Below are positions 16,684 through 24,780 of a DNA stretch of 64,000 nucleotides, one piece after another. The DNA is from JAEVLT01 sp044598425. GTDB lineage: Bacteria > Bacillota > Bacilli > Bacillales > Cytobacillaceae. The stretch is taken from assembly GCA_044598425.1 (NCBI GenBank), contig CP172536.1:682001-746000 (forward strand), given 5' to 3'. Positions within the stretch are counted from its first letter, which is position 1. Every line of letters begins with the position of its first letter. The notes beneath the pieces were generated by a model. The model was not told the DNA's origin and did not search any database. It saw nothing but the letters and a program-made list of their open reading frames with translations. Both the position numbers and the translations under genes were made by a program.

Positions 16684-17328
16684 ATGAATATAATTGCAGC
16701 GGCTCTGCCGATGCTGCTTAAAGGACTTCAAGTAACTCTTTATATTTTTGTAATTGCCATCATACTTGGTTTTTTAATTGGTTTAGTTATGGCGCTGCTG
16801 CGTTTGTCACCTTTTAAAATCCTAAATTGGATTGCAAAAGTTTATGTGGATGCCATTCGAGGAACCCCTTTCATTGTTCAGTTGTTTTTTATTTATTTTG
16901 GCATCAATTCCTTACACTTGGTTTCTTTAAATAGTACAACAGCTGGTATTATCACTGTAGCCATCAATGCTGGAGCCTATTTTGCTGAGATTATCAGAGC
17001 GGGTATTCAATCGATTGACAAAGGGCAAACAGAAGCTGCAAGATCCATTGGCCTTACAAGCTCGCAAACAATGCTGCATGTGATCCTGCCGCAGGCTTTT
17101 AGAAGAATGCTGCCGACGATCACAAACCAATCGATTATTAGCTTAAAAGATACTTCTCTTTTATCCGTCATCGGGATCGCTGATTTAACACAGCAAGGAC
17201 AAATTCAAGCTTCGGCTACCTTTGAGGCATTCAAAATTTGGCTGGCCGTTGGTGTTATTTATTTTATCGTCATATATTTATTATCCCTGCTTGCAAATTT
17301 CGTTGAAAGGAAGTTTGAACTCCGATGA
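16684..17328 (+). CDS. Polar amino acid ABC transporter permease
   Basis: This 214-residue membrane protein forms the channel of the transporter. It has about five membrane segments and the HisMQ-family coupling motif EAARSIGLTSSQTMLHVILPQA (seen in two parts, EAARSIGL and HVILPQAFRR), which contacts the ATPase. The region RGTPFIVQLFFIYFG is typical for glutamine-type permeases. The ATG at 16684 lies 8 bases after AAGGAGA. Its last bases overlap the start of the ATPase gene (ATGA), indicating translational coupling. Only one permease gene is present, so it should work as a homodimer. Confidence 0.87.
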   Translation: MNIIAAALPMLLKGLQVTLYIFVIAIILGFLIGLVMALLRLSPFKILNWIAKVYVDAIRGTPFIVQLFFIYFGINSLHLVSLNSTTAGIITVAINAGAYFAEIIRAGIQSIDKGQTEAARSIGLTSSQTMLHVILPQAFRRMLPTITNQSIISLKDTSLLSVIGIADLTQQGQIQASATFEAFKIWLAVGVIYFIVIYLLSLLANFVERKFELR

Positions 17329-18053
17329 GCATTATAAAAGTTACAAACTTGAAAAAGTCTTTTGGCGATCATGAGGTTTTAAAAGATATTAATGCCGAAG
17401 TACAAGAAAAAGAAGTAATCTGTGTCATTGGGCCTTCTGGTTCGGGAAAGAGCACATTCTTGCGCTGTTTAAACCGTCTTGAAGAAATCTCAGGTGGAGA
17501 AGTGATCATCAATGGTCACAATATAACGGATCCAAAGATTAATATTAATAAAGTGAGACAAGAGGTTGGGATGGTTTTTCAACAGTTTAACCTTTTTCCT
17601 CATAAAACCGTTTTAGAAAATATTACATTAGGTCCAATCAAAATTCATGGGATTGCCAAAGAAGAAGCAGAAAAATCAGCGCTTGATCTGCTAGAGAAAG
17701 TCGGACTGCGTGATCGGGCGAAGAGCTATCCCGGAGAGCTTTCCGGCGGGCAAAAACAGCGGGTCGCGATTGCGAGGGCGCTGGCAATGCATCCAAAAAT
17801 CATGTTGTTTGATGAGCCGACTTCGGCATTAGATCCTGAAATGGTTGGCGATGTGCTGGAGGTAATGAAACAGCTTGCAAAAGAAGGCATGACCATGGTG
17901 GTGGTTACGCATGAAATGGGCTTTGCCCGGGAAGTGGGCGATCGCGTAATTTTCATGGATGGGGGTTATATCGTTGAAGAAAATGAACCAAATGAATTAT
18001 TTAGCAACCCTCAGCACGAGCGGACAAAATCCTTTTTAAGCAAGGTGCTTTAA
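17325..18053 (+). CDS. Polar amino acid ABC transporter ATP-binding protein (GlnQ-type)
   Basis: This 242-residue ATPase drives the transporter. Walker A is GPSGSGKST, the Q-loop is VFQQFNLFPH, the signature is LSGGQKQR, Walker B is MLFDEPTSALD and the switch histidine is in VTHEMGFARE. Length and motifs match GlnQ/ArtR of polar amino acid uptake systems. It overlaps the permease stop by four bases and is the last gene of the operon. Confidence 0.9.
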   Translation: MSIIKVTNLKKSFGDHEVLKDINAEVQEKEVICVIGPSGSGKSTFLRCLNRLEEISGGEVIINGHNITDPKININKVRQEVGMVFQQFNLFPHKTVLENITLGPIKIHGIAKEEAEKSALDLLEKVGLRDRAKSYPGELSGGQKQRVAIARALAMHPKIMLFDEPTSALDPEMVGDVLEVMKQLAKEGMTMVVVTHEMGFAREVGDRVIFMDGGYIVEENEPNELFSNPQHERTKSFLSKVL

Positions 18054-18071
18054 AGTTGAAGAGAATCAAAC

Positions 18072-18112
18072 AGCCGGGAATCTGTCTATAGGGTTCTCGG
18101 TTTATTTTTGGA
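18072..18112 (+). terminator. Terminator of the amino acid ABC operon
   Basis: CCGGGAA pairs with TTCTCGG (one wobble) and is followed by TTTATTTTTGG, about 20 bases after the ATPase stop. Confidence 0.65.
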
Positions 18113-18334
18113 ATTTTGTATAAATGCTTCCGAGTCGCAATTTGACACCATACTCCAGATACAATGGATTACGTCTTAAGCTTGTCGTTGATAGGCGAAT
18201 ACTTGCACTTCTACTTAAGCTAATTATACAACCTTAACGCGTACTTTTATCTTGTTGATTGTAGTAAAAGGCGCGCAGACTACTTGAAAATGCTATCGCA
18301 TTTCCTTTGTGCGGTGATGATTCAAGGAAGCTTA

Positions 18335-18468
18335 TTCAATGTCCTGTGGGAGTATGGGGCAGGGGAGACCCCGCAGGCCGCTAAAAAAGCGCTGAGGAGG
18401 CTCCCCGGCACGCCCGCGGAAAGCGAAGCACCTAGAACGGAAATCAACAGACAAGGTTCAGAGCAATA
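18335..18468 (+). repeat. REP-like GC-rich element
   Basis: A GC-rich island in an AT-rich gap contains AGGGGAGACCCCGCAGG, GAGGAGGCTCCCCGGC, CGCCCGCGGAAAGCGAAG and GGAAATCAACAGAC. I recognise this string as a dispersed non-coding repeat common in Bacillaceae genomes. A frame across it is a by-product of base composition. Only one copy is in the window, so the repeat status rests on memory of the family. Confidence 0.5.
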
Positions 18469-18477
18469 AACAAAAAT

Positions 18478-18515
18478 GGGTGTCCTTAAAAGCTATACTT
18501 TTGGGACACCCTTTT
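18478..18515 (+). terminator. Hairpin after the REP-like element
   Basis: GGGTGTCC and GGGACACCC pair, extended by AAAAG/CTTTT across a 5-base loop, and end in TTTT. There is no intact gene just before it, so it may close transcription of the repeat. Confidence 0.6.
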
Positions 18516-18714
18516 CAAAATTAGATAAAGGCAAACTTATATTAAGTTGAACTTAAGAAGTTCGGCTTTTTCTAACATTAGATAAAAACTCAATGAGCTG
18601 GACCTAATGATCTTTAAAAGTTAAAAAATACGCTGTTCGGTTAATAAGAAATGTTCTCATAAGTCCATTTGTACTTTTTACCGTGCATTCAGGAACCCGA
18701 GCTATTTTTCCAAA

Positions 18715-18969
18715 TTATTGTCTTCCCACATACTCGCGAACCATTTCAGGTGTTACGAGTTTGCGGGTTGGAACAATCCCTTGCTTGGCCAGCTCGTTTA
18801 TTTGCTTTGTCACTTCGTTTATTTTATCTGTTTTAAAAACTTTGTCTTCCTTGCAAAGCTGAATCGCCTCTTCAATATACAATTCCCGCTGCTGATCAAG
18901 GATAATGAAGTCCTTCATTCGCTTATTTTGCTTATTGACATGGTTTGTAATTGCCTTATGGACACTCAT
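18715..18969 (-). CDS. DUF2533 family protein (YpbS-like)
   Basis: This 84-residue cytosolic protein is helical and charged and has no catalytic motif. It resembles B. subtilis YpbS: it starts MSVHKAITNHVNKQN and ends with INELAKQGIVPTRKLVTPEMV. The function of the family is unknown. TTGGAGTGAA lies before the ATG at 18969. It appears to be a single-gene unit. Confidence 0.68.
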   Translation of the reverse strand: MSVHKAITNHVNKQNKRMKDFIILDQQRELYIEEAIQLCKEDKVFKTDKINEVTKQINELAKQGIVPTRKLVTPEMVREYVGRQ

Positions 18970-19182
18970 TTAATTCACTCCAATTTCTGCATCTTTTTTT
19001 ACATTGTAACAATTAAAATATGATACGTTAAGCCAAAATAAGCATAAAGTCTGCTTTAAAAAAATCAGAAAATTTAAGGCCTTTGAATTTTATTTCTAGA
19101 ATTTTTAGTATTATAATGATTATTAAAGTTGTCAAAAAAAAGTAAAATATTAGCAAATAAATTTGGGAAAGGAGGAAAATGG

Positions 19183-19413
19183 ATGATTCGAATGGCTCTG
19201 TCTGGGGTAATCGGTTTGATTCTTTTTTATATTGAATCGGTCATCGTCATGCAGCTTAAGGGGACGGGGACAATTGAATTTGGAGGAATTGCACCGTTTA
19301 TAAATATCTGGGCGATGAATTTCTTTTTTGTTTTTGCCATCCTCATACAGCTAGGCAATTGGTTTGAAAGTAGAATGGCATTAGAAAAAGGAGAAAAGGA
19401 TGATTTATATTAA
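19183..19413 (+). CDS. Small membrane protein
   Basis: This 76-residue protein has two predicted membrane segments (about 5-24 and 40-62) and a short charged tail. It is not recognised. GGAAAGGAGG lies 7 bases before the ATG at 19183, a strong site; the frame is open to a TTG at 19129 with no ribosome site. A bidirectional terminator follows. Confidence 0.55.
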   Translation: MIRMALSGVIGLILFYIESVIVMQLKGTGTIEFGGIAPFINIWAMNFFFVFAILIQLGNWFESRMALEKGEKDDLY

Positions 19414-19416
19414 TTA

Positions 19417-19468
19417 AAAAAAGCGCCTCGATCTCCAAGTGGGACTTAGAGCAGAGACGCTTTTTATT
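19417..19468. terminator. Bidirectional terminator between convergent genes
   Basis: AAAAAGCGCCTC pairs with GAGACGCTTTTT (one mismatch) over a long loop and has T-runs in both directions; it ends the small membrane gene and the doxX-like gene. Confidence 0.7.
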
Positions 19469-19478
19469 TTTGTGATCG

Positions 19479-19985
19479 TTATGCATTTTGACTTATTGAC
19501 TGATCTTGTTTAAATACGGTTTTTCGAATATAAGGAATCACCCAACGGTCCAAGCCGAATTTTCCAGCGTTGTATCCAGCAAATACAATAAAGATCCCTA
19601 AAAGAATGTCCCAAGGATTGGAAGAAACTGTTCCAGCCATGACATAAGCGAAGTTCATCACTAATGCGAAAAACATTGCGGCTGTCGTTAAGCATCCTAA
19701 AATGAGGCCTAAACCAACTAAAAATTCTCCCCAAGGTACGAGAATGTTGAAAATACCGGAATTTGGAAGAGCGAAACTTTTTAAGAAACCAACATAAGTG
19801 CTATAAACAATACTACCATCTGGACCTTTTACCGGGTTGCCGACTGCGCCTTTTAGAAAGCCGGTAGCATCAAATCCGCCGGAAATTTTGTGAAGTCCAG
19901 CAGTCAGCCACTCATAACCTAAATACAAACGTAAAAGTGCTAAAATCCCCGCAGCAACAGTGTTTTCCCTCAACCATTTAACCAT
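19479..19985 (-). CDS. DoxX family membrane protein
   Basis: This 168-residue integral membrane protein has four likely segments and the DoxX pattern: LRLYLGYEWLTAGLHKI near the N-terminus, WGEFLVGLGLILG in the middle and FAGYNAGKFGLDRWV near the end. Members are quinone-linked or redox-associated membrane proteins; the specific role here is not known. The ATG at 19985 lies 8 bases after AAAAGGAG; a GTG nine bases upstream overlaps that site. It stands alone, divergent from the arginine cluster. Confidence 0.75.
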   Translation of the reverse strand: MVKWLRENTVAAGILALLRLYLGYEWLTAGLHKISGGFDATGFLKGAVGNPVKGPDGSIVYSTYVGFLKSFALPNSGIFNILVPWGEFLVGLGLILGCLTTAAMFFALVMNFAYVMAGTVSSNPWDILLGIFIVFAGYNAGKFGLDRWVIPYIRKTVFKQDQSISQNA

Positions 19986-20135
19986 GAAACTCACTCCTTT
20001 TTATTTTGTAGTATTGAACAATTAAGTACACTGTCAATATAGCAAAATAAACCAGGGAAAAGGTGAATTTCATCACAGTTTCATATATTTGTCAAAATGC
20101 TTTGAACAAAGTTTGAACTACGGTTAAATAGTATG

Positions 20136-20163
20136 AAAAGGAAGATAGCTCTTCCTTTTATTT
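20136..20163. terminator. Orphan terminator-like hairpin upstream of argC
   Basis: AAAAGGAAGA and TCTTCCTTTT form a perfect 10-bp stem with a 4-base loop and a T-rich tail. No gene lies directly before it on the plus strand; it may insulate argC from upstream transcription. Confidence 0.55.
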
Positions 20164-20271
20164 TCAGTTCGAATATGTAAATTCTTTCATTTCTATTATA
20201 ACAACAGATTCATTTAACAACTAGCAACTAGCTCTAAAGGAGCACAATAAAATGGCGTAGTGAAAAATAAA

Positions 20272-20286
20272 TGAATAAGTTATGCA
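20272..20286 (+). promoter_or_regulatory. Distal ARG-box-like palindrome
   Basis: TGAATAAGTTATGCA is a near-perfect palindrome with the ARG-box half-site TGAAT/TGCAT, but it has one base too many between the halves. It is a weaker candidate than the two boxes near the argC start. Confidence 0.35.
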
Positions 20287-20304
20287 TAACTACAACATCA
20301 ATTT

Positions 20305-20318
20305 TGTAAGCGTTTACA
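20305..20318 (+). promoter_or_regulatory. cre site (CcpA operator) upstream of argC
   Basis: TGTAAGCGTTTACA is a full match to the catabolite-responsive element consensus TGWAARCGYTWWCA. It lies about 110 bases before the argC start, between ARG-box candidates, suggesting carbon-source control of arginine synthesis. Site recognition is from the consensus; CcpA binding is inferred. Confidence 0.65.
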
Positions 20319-20369
20319 ACTATGATATTAACAATTTTCAACATTAATTAAAAATTAGGCAATAAAATG

Positions 20370-20407
20370 ATTGTATAAATATTAAATAAAAAGTATAATA
20401 ATTCAAT
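20370..20407 (+). promoter_or_regulatory. Tandem ARG boxes (AhrC/ArgR operator) before argC
   Basis: Two matches to TGNATWWWWATNCA lie 20 bases apart: TGTATAAATATTAA (20372-20385) and AGTATAATAATTCA (20392-20405), each with one departure. Two boxes at about two helical turns is the usual arrangement for the hexameric arginine repressor. The second ends 20 bases before the argC start and overlaps a TATAAT, so repression at the promoter is likely. Confidence 0.65.
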
Positions 20408-20425
20408 AAGAAGGATATGTGGGAG

Positions 20426-21472
20426 ATGAAGAAATTGAAAGCAGCAATTATCGGCGGGACGGGGTATGGTTCAATTGAATTGGTTCGTTTACTCCATAGG
20501 CATCCAATTCTTAAAGTTGGTACAGTCATTTCAAACTCACAGGCTGGAGAGAGCTTTAAAGATGTGTATCCCCACCTGTCCGGAATTATAGAGCAGCCGC
20601 TGGAAAAATTCGATCCAGATTACATTGCTGAAAATAATGAAATAGTATTTCTGGCAACACCTTCTGGAGTTAGCAAAAACCTTGTTCCTCAACTTATCGA
20701 AAAAGGGTTGAAGTGCATCGATCTTTCCGGAGACCTAAGGCTCCGATCCGCAGCTCAATACGAAAAATGGTATAAACATTCACCTGCGGATGAAGCAATT
20801 TTACAAATGGCTACCTATGGTCTAAGTGAAATATATGCAGATGAAATTAAGCAATCTACATTAATTTCCAATCCCGGCTGTTACCCAACCGCTTCACTGC
20901 TGGGTTTGATACCGATAGTAAAAACAAACTTGATCGAATATGAGTCAATCATTATTGATGCAAAGTCCGGTGTATCGGGTGCGGGAAGAGGTCTCTCTTT
21001 AACCAGCCATTATGCGGAAATCAATGAAAATTTACGGGCATATAAAATGGGAGCGCATCAGCATATTCCGGAAATTGAACAAGTTTTACAGGATGAGAGC
21101 GGCAAGGAAATGCCGGTAACGTTTACTACCCACTTAGTCCCCATGACGCGGGGAATTATGGCGACCATATACGTGAAGCTGACGGAATCGGTATCCACGG
21201 CTGAAATGATTGATGTTTATCAGAATTTTTATAAAAATAAACCGTTCGTCCGAATACGAAAAGAAGGAAATACTCCAGCAACAAAAGAGGTTTGGGGAAG
21301 CAATTATTGCGATATCGGCTTACATGTTGATCAAAGGACGAACCGGCTAACGATTATTTCCGTCATTGACAATTTGGTAAAAGGGGCATCGGGCCAAGCG
21401 ATTCAAAATGCAAATTTGCTGAATGGCTGGGATGAAGCAACGGGTCTTACCGATATTCCAATGTATCCATAG
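20426..21472 (+). CDS. argC: N-acetyl-gamma-glutamyl-phosphate reductase
   Basis: This 348-residue NADPH enzyme makes N-acetylglutamate semialdehyde, the third step to ornithine. It has an N-terminal Rossmann motif (GGTGYGSIEL; the family usually has GATGYGG) and the catalytic cysteine in SNPGCYPTA. AHQHIPEIEQ near residue 210 is also conserved. Two starts are possible, 20417 and 20426; the second is preferred for its spacing from AAGGA. It opens the argCJBD-carAB-argF operon and lies behind the ARG boxes and the cre site. Confidence 0.93.
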   Translation: MKKLKAAIIGGTGYGSIELVRLLHRHPILKVGTVISNSQAGESFKDVYPHLSGIIEQPLEKFDPDYIAENNEIVFLATPSGVSKNLVPQLIEKGLKCIDLSGDLRLRSAAQYEKWYKHSPADEAILQMATYGLSEIYADEIKQSTLISNPGCYPTASLLGLIPIVKTNLIEYESIIIDAKSGVSGAGRGLSLTSHYAEINENLRAYKMGAHQHIPEIEQVLQDESGKEMPVTFTTHLVPMTRGIMATIYVKLTESVSTAEMIDVYQNFYKNKPFVRIRKEGNTPATKEVWGSNYCDIGLHVDQRTNRLTIISVIDNLVKGASGQAIQNANLLNGWDEATGLTDIPMYP

Positions 21473-21533
21473 AAAAAATCCTATATATCTAATTTTTAGT
21501 GGCTCGGCCACGAAAAGCTAAAGGAGGAAGACT

Positions 21534-22766
21534 TTGTTGATTCCAGCAATTTCAAATAGCAAAATGATTATTCTTGAAGAAGAAAGTGTTACATTGCCAA
21601 AAGGTTTTACAGCAGGAGGGCTGCACTGTGGTATAAAGCGAAAAAGGCTCGATTTGGGGTATGTTTTATCAGAAGTACCCGCCACGGCTGCTGGTGTCTA
21701 CACGACAAATCTATTTCAAGCTGCTCCGCTGGTCGTTACGCAAGAGAGTATCGCGAAAGAAAATAAAGTGCAGGCAATCTTGGTTAATTCCGGGAATGCC
21801 AACGCTTGTACTGGGGAACAGGGAATACAAGATGCCTTAACGATGCAAAGTGAATTTGCTAAAAAGTTAGGAATACAGGAACACTTGGTTGCAGTCACAT
21901 CGACTGGGGTGATTGGCGAGGTATTGCCAATGGAAAAAATCCATGCAGGGATCGAGAAAATTCTTGAAATTCAACATGAGGATATCAGCAACTTCGAACA
22001 AGCGATTTTAACAACGGACACGGACGTTAAACATATTGCTGTTCAGCTAACAATTGCCGGAAAAACGGTTAGCATCGGCGGGACGGCAAAAGGTTCCGGG
22101 ATGATCCATCCAAACATGGCTACAATGCTGGGTTTCGTCACAACGGATGCCAATATTGGCCATGAAGATCTGCTTTTTGCATTAAAAGAAACGACGAATC
22201 AAACGTTTAATATGATTACTGTCGACGGGGATACAAGCACGAATGACATGGTACTCGTAATGGCAAACGGCTTAGCGGAAAATGAAAAGTTGTCGCAAGA
22301 TCATCCAGATTGGCCACTGTTCATGGATGGTTTAAAAGTGGTCTGTGAAGCCCTTGCGAAAAAAATTGCCCGAGATGGCGAAGGAGCAACAAAACTGATC
22401 GAAGTTCAAGTAAAGGGAGCCGCAAGCATTGAGGATGCAAGGGCAGTGGGAAAAGCAATTATTTCTTCCAATCTCGTTAAAACTGCCATCTATGGAACGG
22501 ATCCAAACTGGGGAAGAATTGTTTGTGCGATCGGTTATAGCGGAGTACCGATTAACCCGAATGGAATTAAAGTAACAATTGGTGATTTCCCGGTATTTGA
22601 GCAAGGTTTGCCTTGTCCGGTTATCGAAGAAGATGTGAAAGAATATTTGGAGCAGGAAGATGTCCAAATCACTGTTGAAGTAAATCAAGGCAATTTTAGT
22701 GCAGCAGCATGGGGCTGCGACCTAACGTATGATTACGTCAAAATAAACGCATCATACCGCACGTGA
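21534..22766 (+). CDS. argJ: Bifunctional ornithine acetyltransferase / N-acetylglutamate synthase
   Basis: This 410-residue enzyme recycles the acetyl group between N-acetylornithine and glutamate. It cleaves itself at the conserved MATMLGF: the threonine after Ala becomes the N-terminal nucleophile of the beta chain. GSGMIHPNMAT around residue 195 marks the site, and ANGLAENE and GTDPNWGR are also typical. It starts at a TTG (21534, or the adjacent TTG at 21537) after AAAGGAGG. The gene lies 61 bases after argC, in the usual Bacillus order. Having ArgJ means the pathway is the cyclic acetyl-recycling version. Confidence 0.93.
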   Translation: MLIPAISNSKMIILEEESVTLPKGFTAGGLHCGIKRKRLDLGYVLSEVPATAAGVYTTNLFQAAPLVVTQESIAKENKVQAILVNSGNANACTGEQGIQDALTMQSEFAKKLGIQEHLVAVTSTGVIGEVLPMEKIHAGIEKILEIQHEDISNFEQAILTTDTDVKHIAVQLTIAGKTVSIGGTAKGSGMIHPNMATMLGFVTTDANIGHEDLLFALKETTNQTFNMITVDGDTSTNDMVLVMANGLAENEKLSQDHPDWPLFMDGLKVVCEALAKKIARDGEGATKLIEVQVKGAASIEDARAVGKAIISSNLVKTAIYGTDPNWGRIVCAIGYSGVPINPNGIKVTIGDFPVFEQGLPCPVIEEDVKEYLEQEDVQITVEVNQGNFSAAAWGCDLTYDYVKINASYRT

Positions 22767-22777
22767 GGTGAAGAGGA

Positions 22778-23578
22778 ATGAAGTATTTGGTCGTGAAATG
22801 CGGCGGCAGTGTCCTTGAAAATTTGCCAAAAACTTTCTATCAGAATATTATTTCTCTTCAGCGTTCAGGCGAGTGGATGCCAATCATTGTTCACGGCGGC
22901 GGTCCACTGATCACTACTTTATTAAAAAAATTGAACGTAGAAACAACGTTCGTGAATGGATTAAGAGTCACGACACAAGAAGTGCTTGACATCGTTGAAA
23001 TGGTGCTGAGCGGAATGGTCAATAAACAAGTCGTACGAAATATAACGGAAGCGGGCGGAAAAGCGCTTGGAGTCAGCGGTGTCGATGGAGCTTTATTACA
23101 AGCCAAACCAAGCAAAGATCATGAAACATTAGGGTTTGTAGGTGAAGTAGTCAAGGTAAACAAGGAACTGATTAAAGGGGTTGTCCAGCAAGGATATATC
23201 CCCGTCATCTCCCCAGTTGGAGTGGATGAAAAAGGGCAAAGGTATAACATCAATGGCGACATCGCGGCCTCGGCGATTGCAAAGGCTATGGAAGCAAGCC
23301 TGTGCTTCATCAGTGACATCCCAGGTATTTTAGTTGAAAAAAATAACGAGAAAAAACGGCTTCCTAAGATTACGAAATCGAAGCTTGAAGCGATGATTGA
23401 GGATCAAACCATCTGGGGAGGCATGATTCCAAAAGCGAAAGCAGCCATTGACGGCCTTGTCCATAACATCCCGGAAGTAGGCATCATCAATGGTTTTCAA
23501 GAAAATAGTTTACTGGATTATGTAAGCGGCAAAGACATTGGGACAAAAATTGTGTTAGAAGAGGTGCTCGTAAAATGA
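22778..23578 (+). CDS. argB: Acetylglutamate kinase
   Basis: This 266-residue cytosolic kinase phosphorylates N-acetylglutamate. The amino acid kinase fold shows KCGGSVLEN at the N-terminus, HGGGPLI for phosphate binding, the substrate region FVNGLRVT and NINGDIAA in the nucleotide lobe, with GGMIPKAKAA near the end. It lacks the N-terminal extra helix of arginine-inhibited hexameric forms, so it is probably not feedback-inhibited; that is an inference from length. The ATG follows AGGTGAAGAGG, and the stop overlaps the argD start. Confidence 0.93.
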   Translation: MKYLVVKCGGSVLENLPKTFYQNIISLQRSGEWMPIIVHGGGPLITTLLKKLNVETTFVNGLRVTTQEVLDIVEMVLSGMVNKQVVRNITEAGGKALGVSGVDGALLQAKPSKDHETLGFVGEVVKVNKELIKGVVQQGYIPVISPVGVDEKGQRYNINGDIAASAIAKAMEASLCFISDIPGILVEKNNEKKRLPKITKSKLEAMIEDQTIWGGMIPKAKAAIDGLVHNIPEVGIINGFQENSLLDYVSGKDIGTKIVLEEVLVK

Positions 23579-24762
23579 CAAATGACTCAAGTGTTTCGAC
23601 CATTTCACCATTGATGGCCACATATGGCCGCTTCCCGGTTACAATCGTAAAAGGCAAAGGCAGCTATGTATGGGATGATCAGGGCAATCAATATTTAGAT
23701 TTCACTTCCGGAATCGCTACCTGCAATTTAGGTCATGTACCCGATCCTGTAAAAGCAAAGCTGGAGGAACAATTGCAAAATTTATGGCATTGTTCCAACC
23801 TTTATCATATACCTAACCAGCAGGCACTGGCGGAACTGCTTGTGAAAAATAGCTTCGGTGATCAAGTTTTCTTTTGCAACAGCGGGGCTGAAGCAAATGA
23901 AGCGGCGATTAAACTGGCGAGAAAGTACGCACAGAAAATAAAAGGAAAAGATACGCACAAGGTGATTACCTTTAAACAATCTTTCCATGGCCGAACGCTT
24001 GCTACTATGTCGGCAACGGGTCAGGAAAAAATTCAGCAGGGATTTCTTCCATTGGTGTCGGGCTTTCAATATTTGACATACAATGATCCGGCTTCTTTAG
24101 AGCAGCTGAAAGAACTTGAGCCAGCTGCCGTTTTGCTCGAATTGATTCAAGGAGAAGGCGGCGTCATTCCAGCAGACCTAGAGTGGGTGAAACAACTTGA
24201 AAAGATTTGCAGGGAAAAAGATATTTTGCTGATGGTTGATGAAATTCAAACAGGCATCGGCCGTACGGGAACGTTGTTTGCTTATGAACAATATGGAATA
24301 GAACCTGATGTTATTAGCGTGGCGAAGGGCTTAGGGTCCGGTTTCCCAATCGGCGCAATCATTGCCAAAGAAAAAGCGGCAAAAGCGTTCGACCCGGGAA
24401 GCCATGGCAGCACGTTTGGCGGCAACCCGCTTGCAACGGCTGCAGGTTTGGCAACGTTAAATCATATTTTAACGAGCGGTTTGTTGGAACAAGTCAAAGA
24501 AACGGCAGCTATTCTGGATGAAAAATTAACCGGGCTAAAGAATAAGTTCAGTATCATTAAAGAGATTCGCGGCTTAGGTCTGCTAAAAGGCATTGTCGTT
24601 GAAGGAATTGCGCCACAAATTGTCCAAAAAGCGATTGCCGAGAATCTGCTTATTTTAACTGCGGGTCCGGATGTTGTGCGAATTTTACCGCCGCTTACAG
24701 CATCTCTTGAAGAAATCAACGAATTTATCGAAAAGCTGGAGAAGGCTTTCCAAAGTATATAG
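23575..24762 (+). CDS. argD: Acetylornithine aminotransferase
   Basis: This 395-residue class III PLP aminotransferase converts N-acetylglutamate semialdehyde to N-acetylornithine. Conserved features are the FCNSGAEANEAAIKLAR cofactor loop, FHGRTLATMS, the aspartate in LLMVDEIQTG and the PLP lysine in SVAKGLGSGFPIG, followed by HGSTFGGNPLA. The ATG overlaps the end of argB by four bases, so translation is coupled. Confidence 0.93.
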   Translation: MTNDSSVSTISPLMATYGRFPVTIVKGKGSYVWDDQGNQYLDFTSGIATCNLGHVPDPVKAKLEEQLQNLWHCSNLYHIPNQQALAELLVKNSFGDQVFFCNSGAEANEAAIKLARKYAQKIKGKDTHKVITFKQSFHGRTLATMSATGQEKIQQGFLPLVSGFQYLTYNDPASLEQLKELEPAAVLLELIQGEGGVIPADLEWVKQLEKICREKDILLMVDEIQTGIGRTGTLFAYEQYGIEPDVISVAKGLGSGFPIGAIIAKEKAAKAFDPGSHGSTFGGNPLATAAGLATLNHILTSGLLEQVKETAAILDEKLTGLKNKFSIIKEIRGLGLLKGIVVEGIAPQIVQKAIAENLLILTAGPDVVRILPPLTASLEEINEFIEKLEKAFQSI

Positions 24763-24780
24763 AAGAAAGGCGTGGGATGA

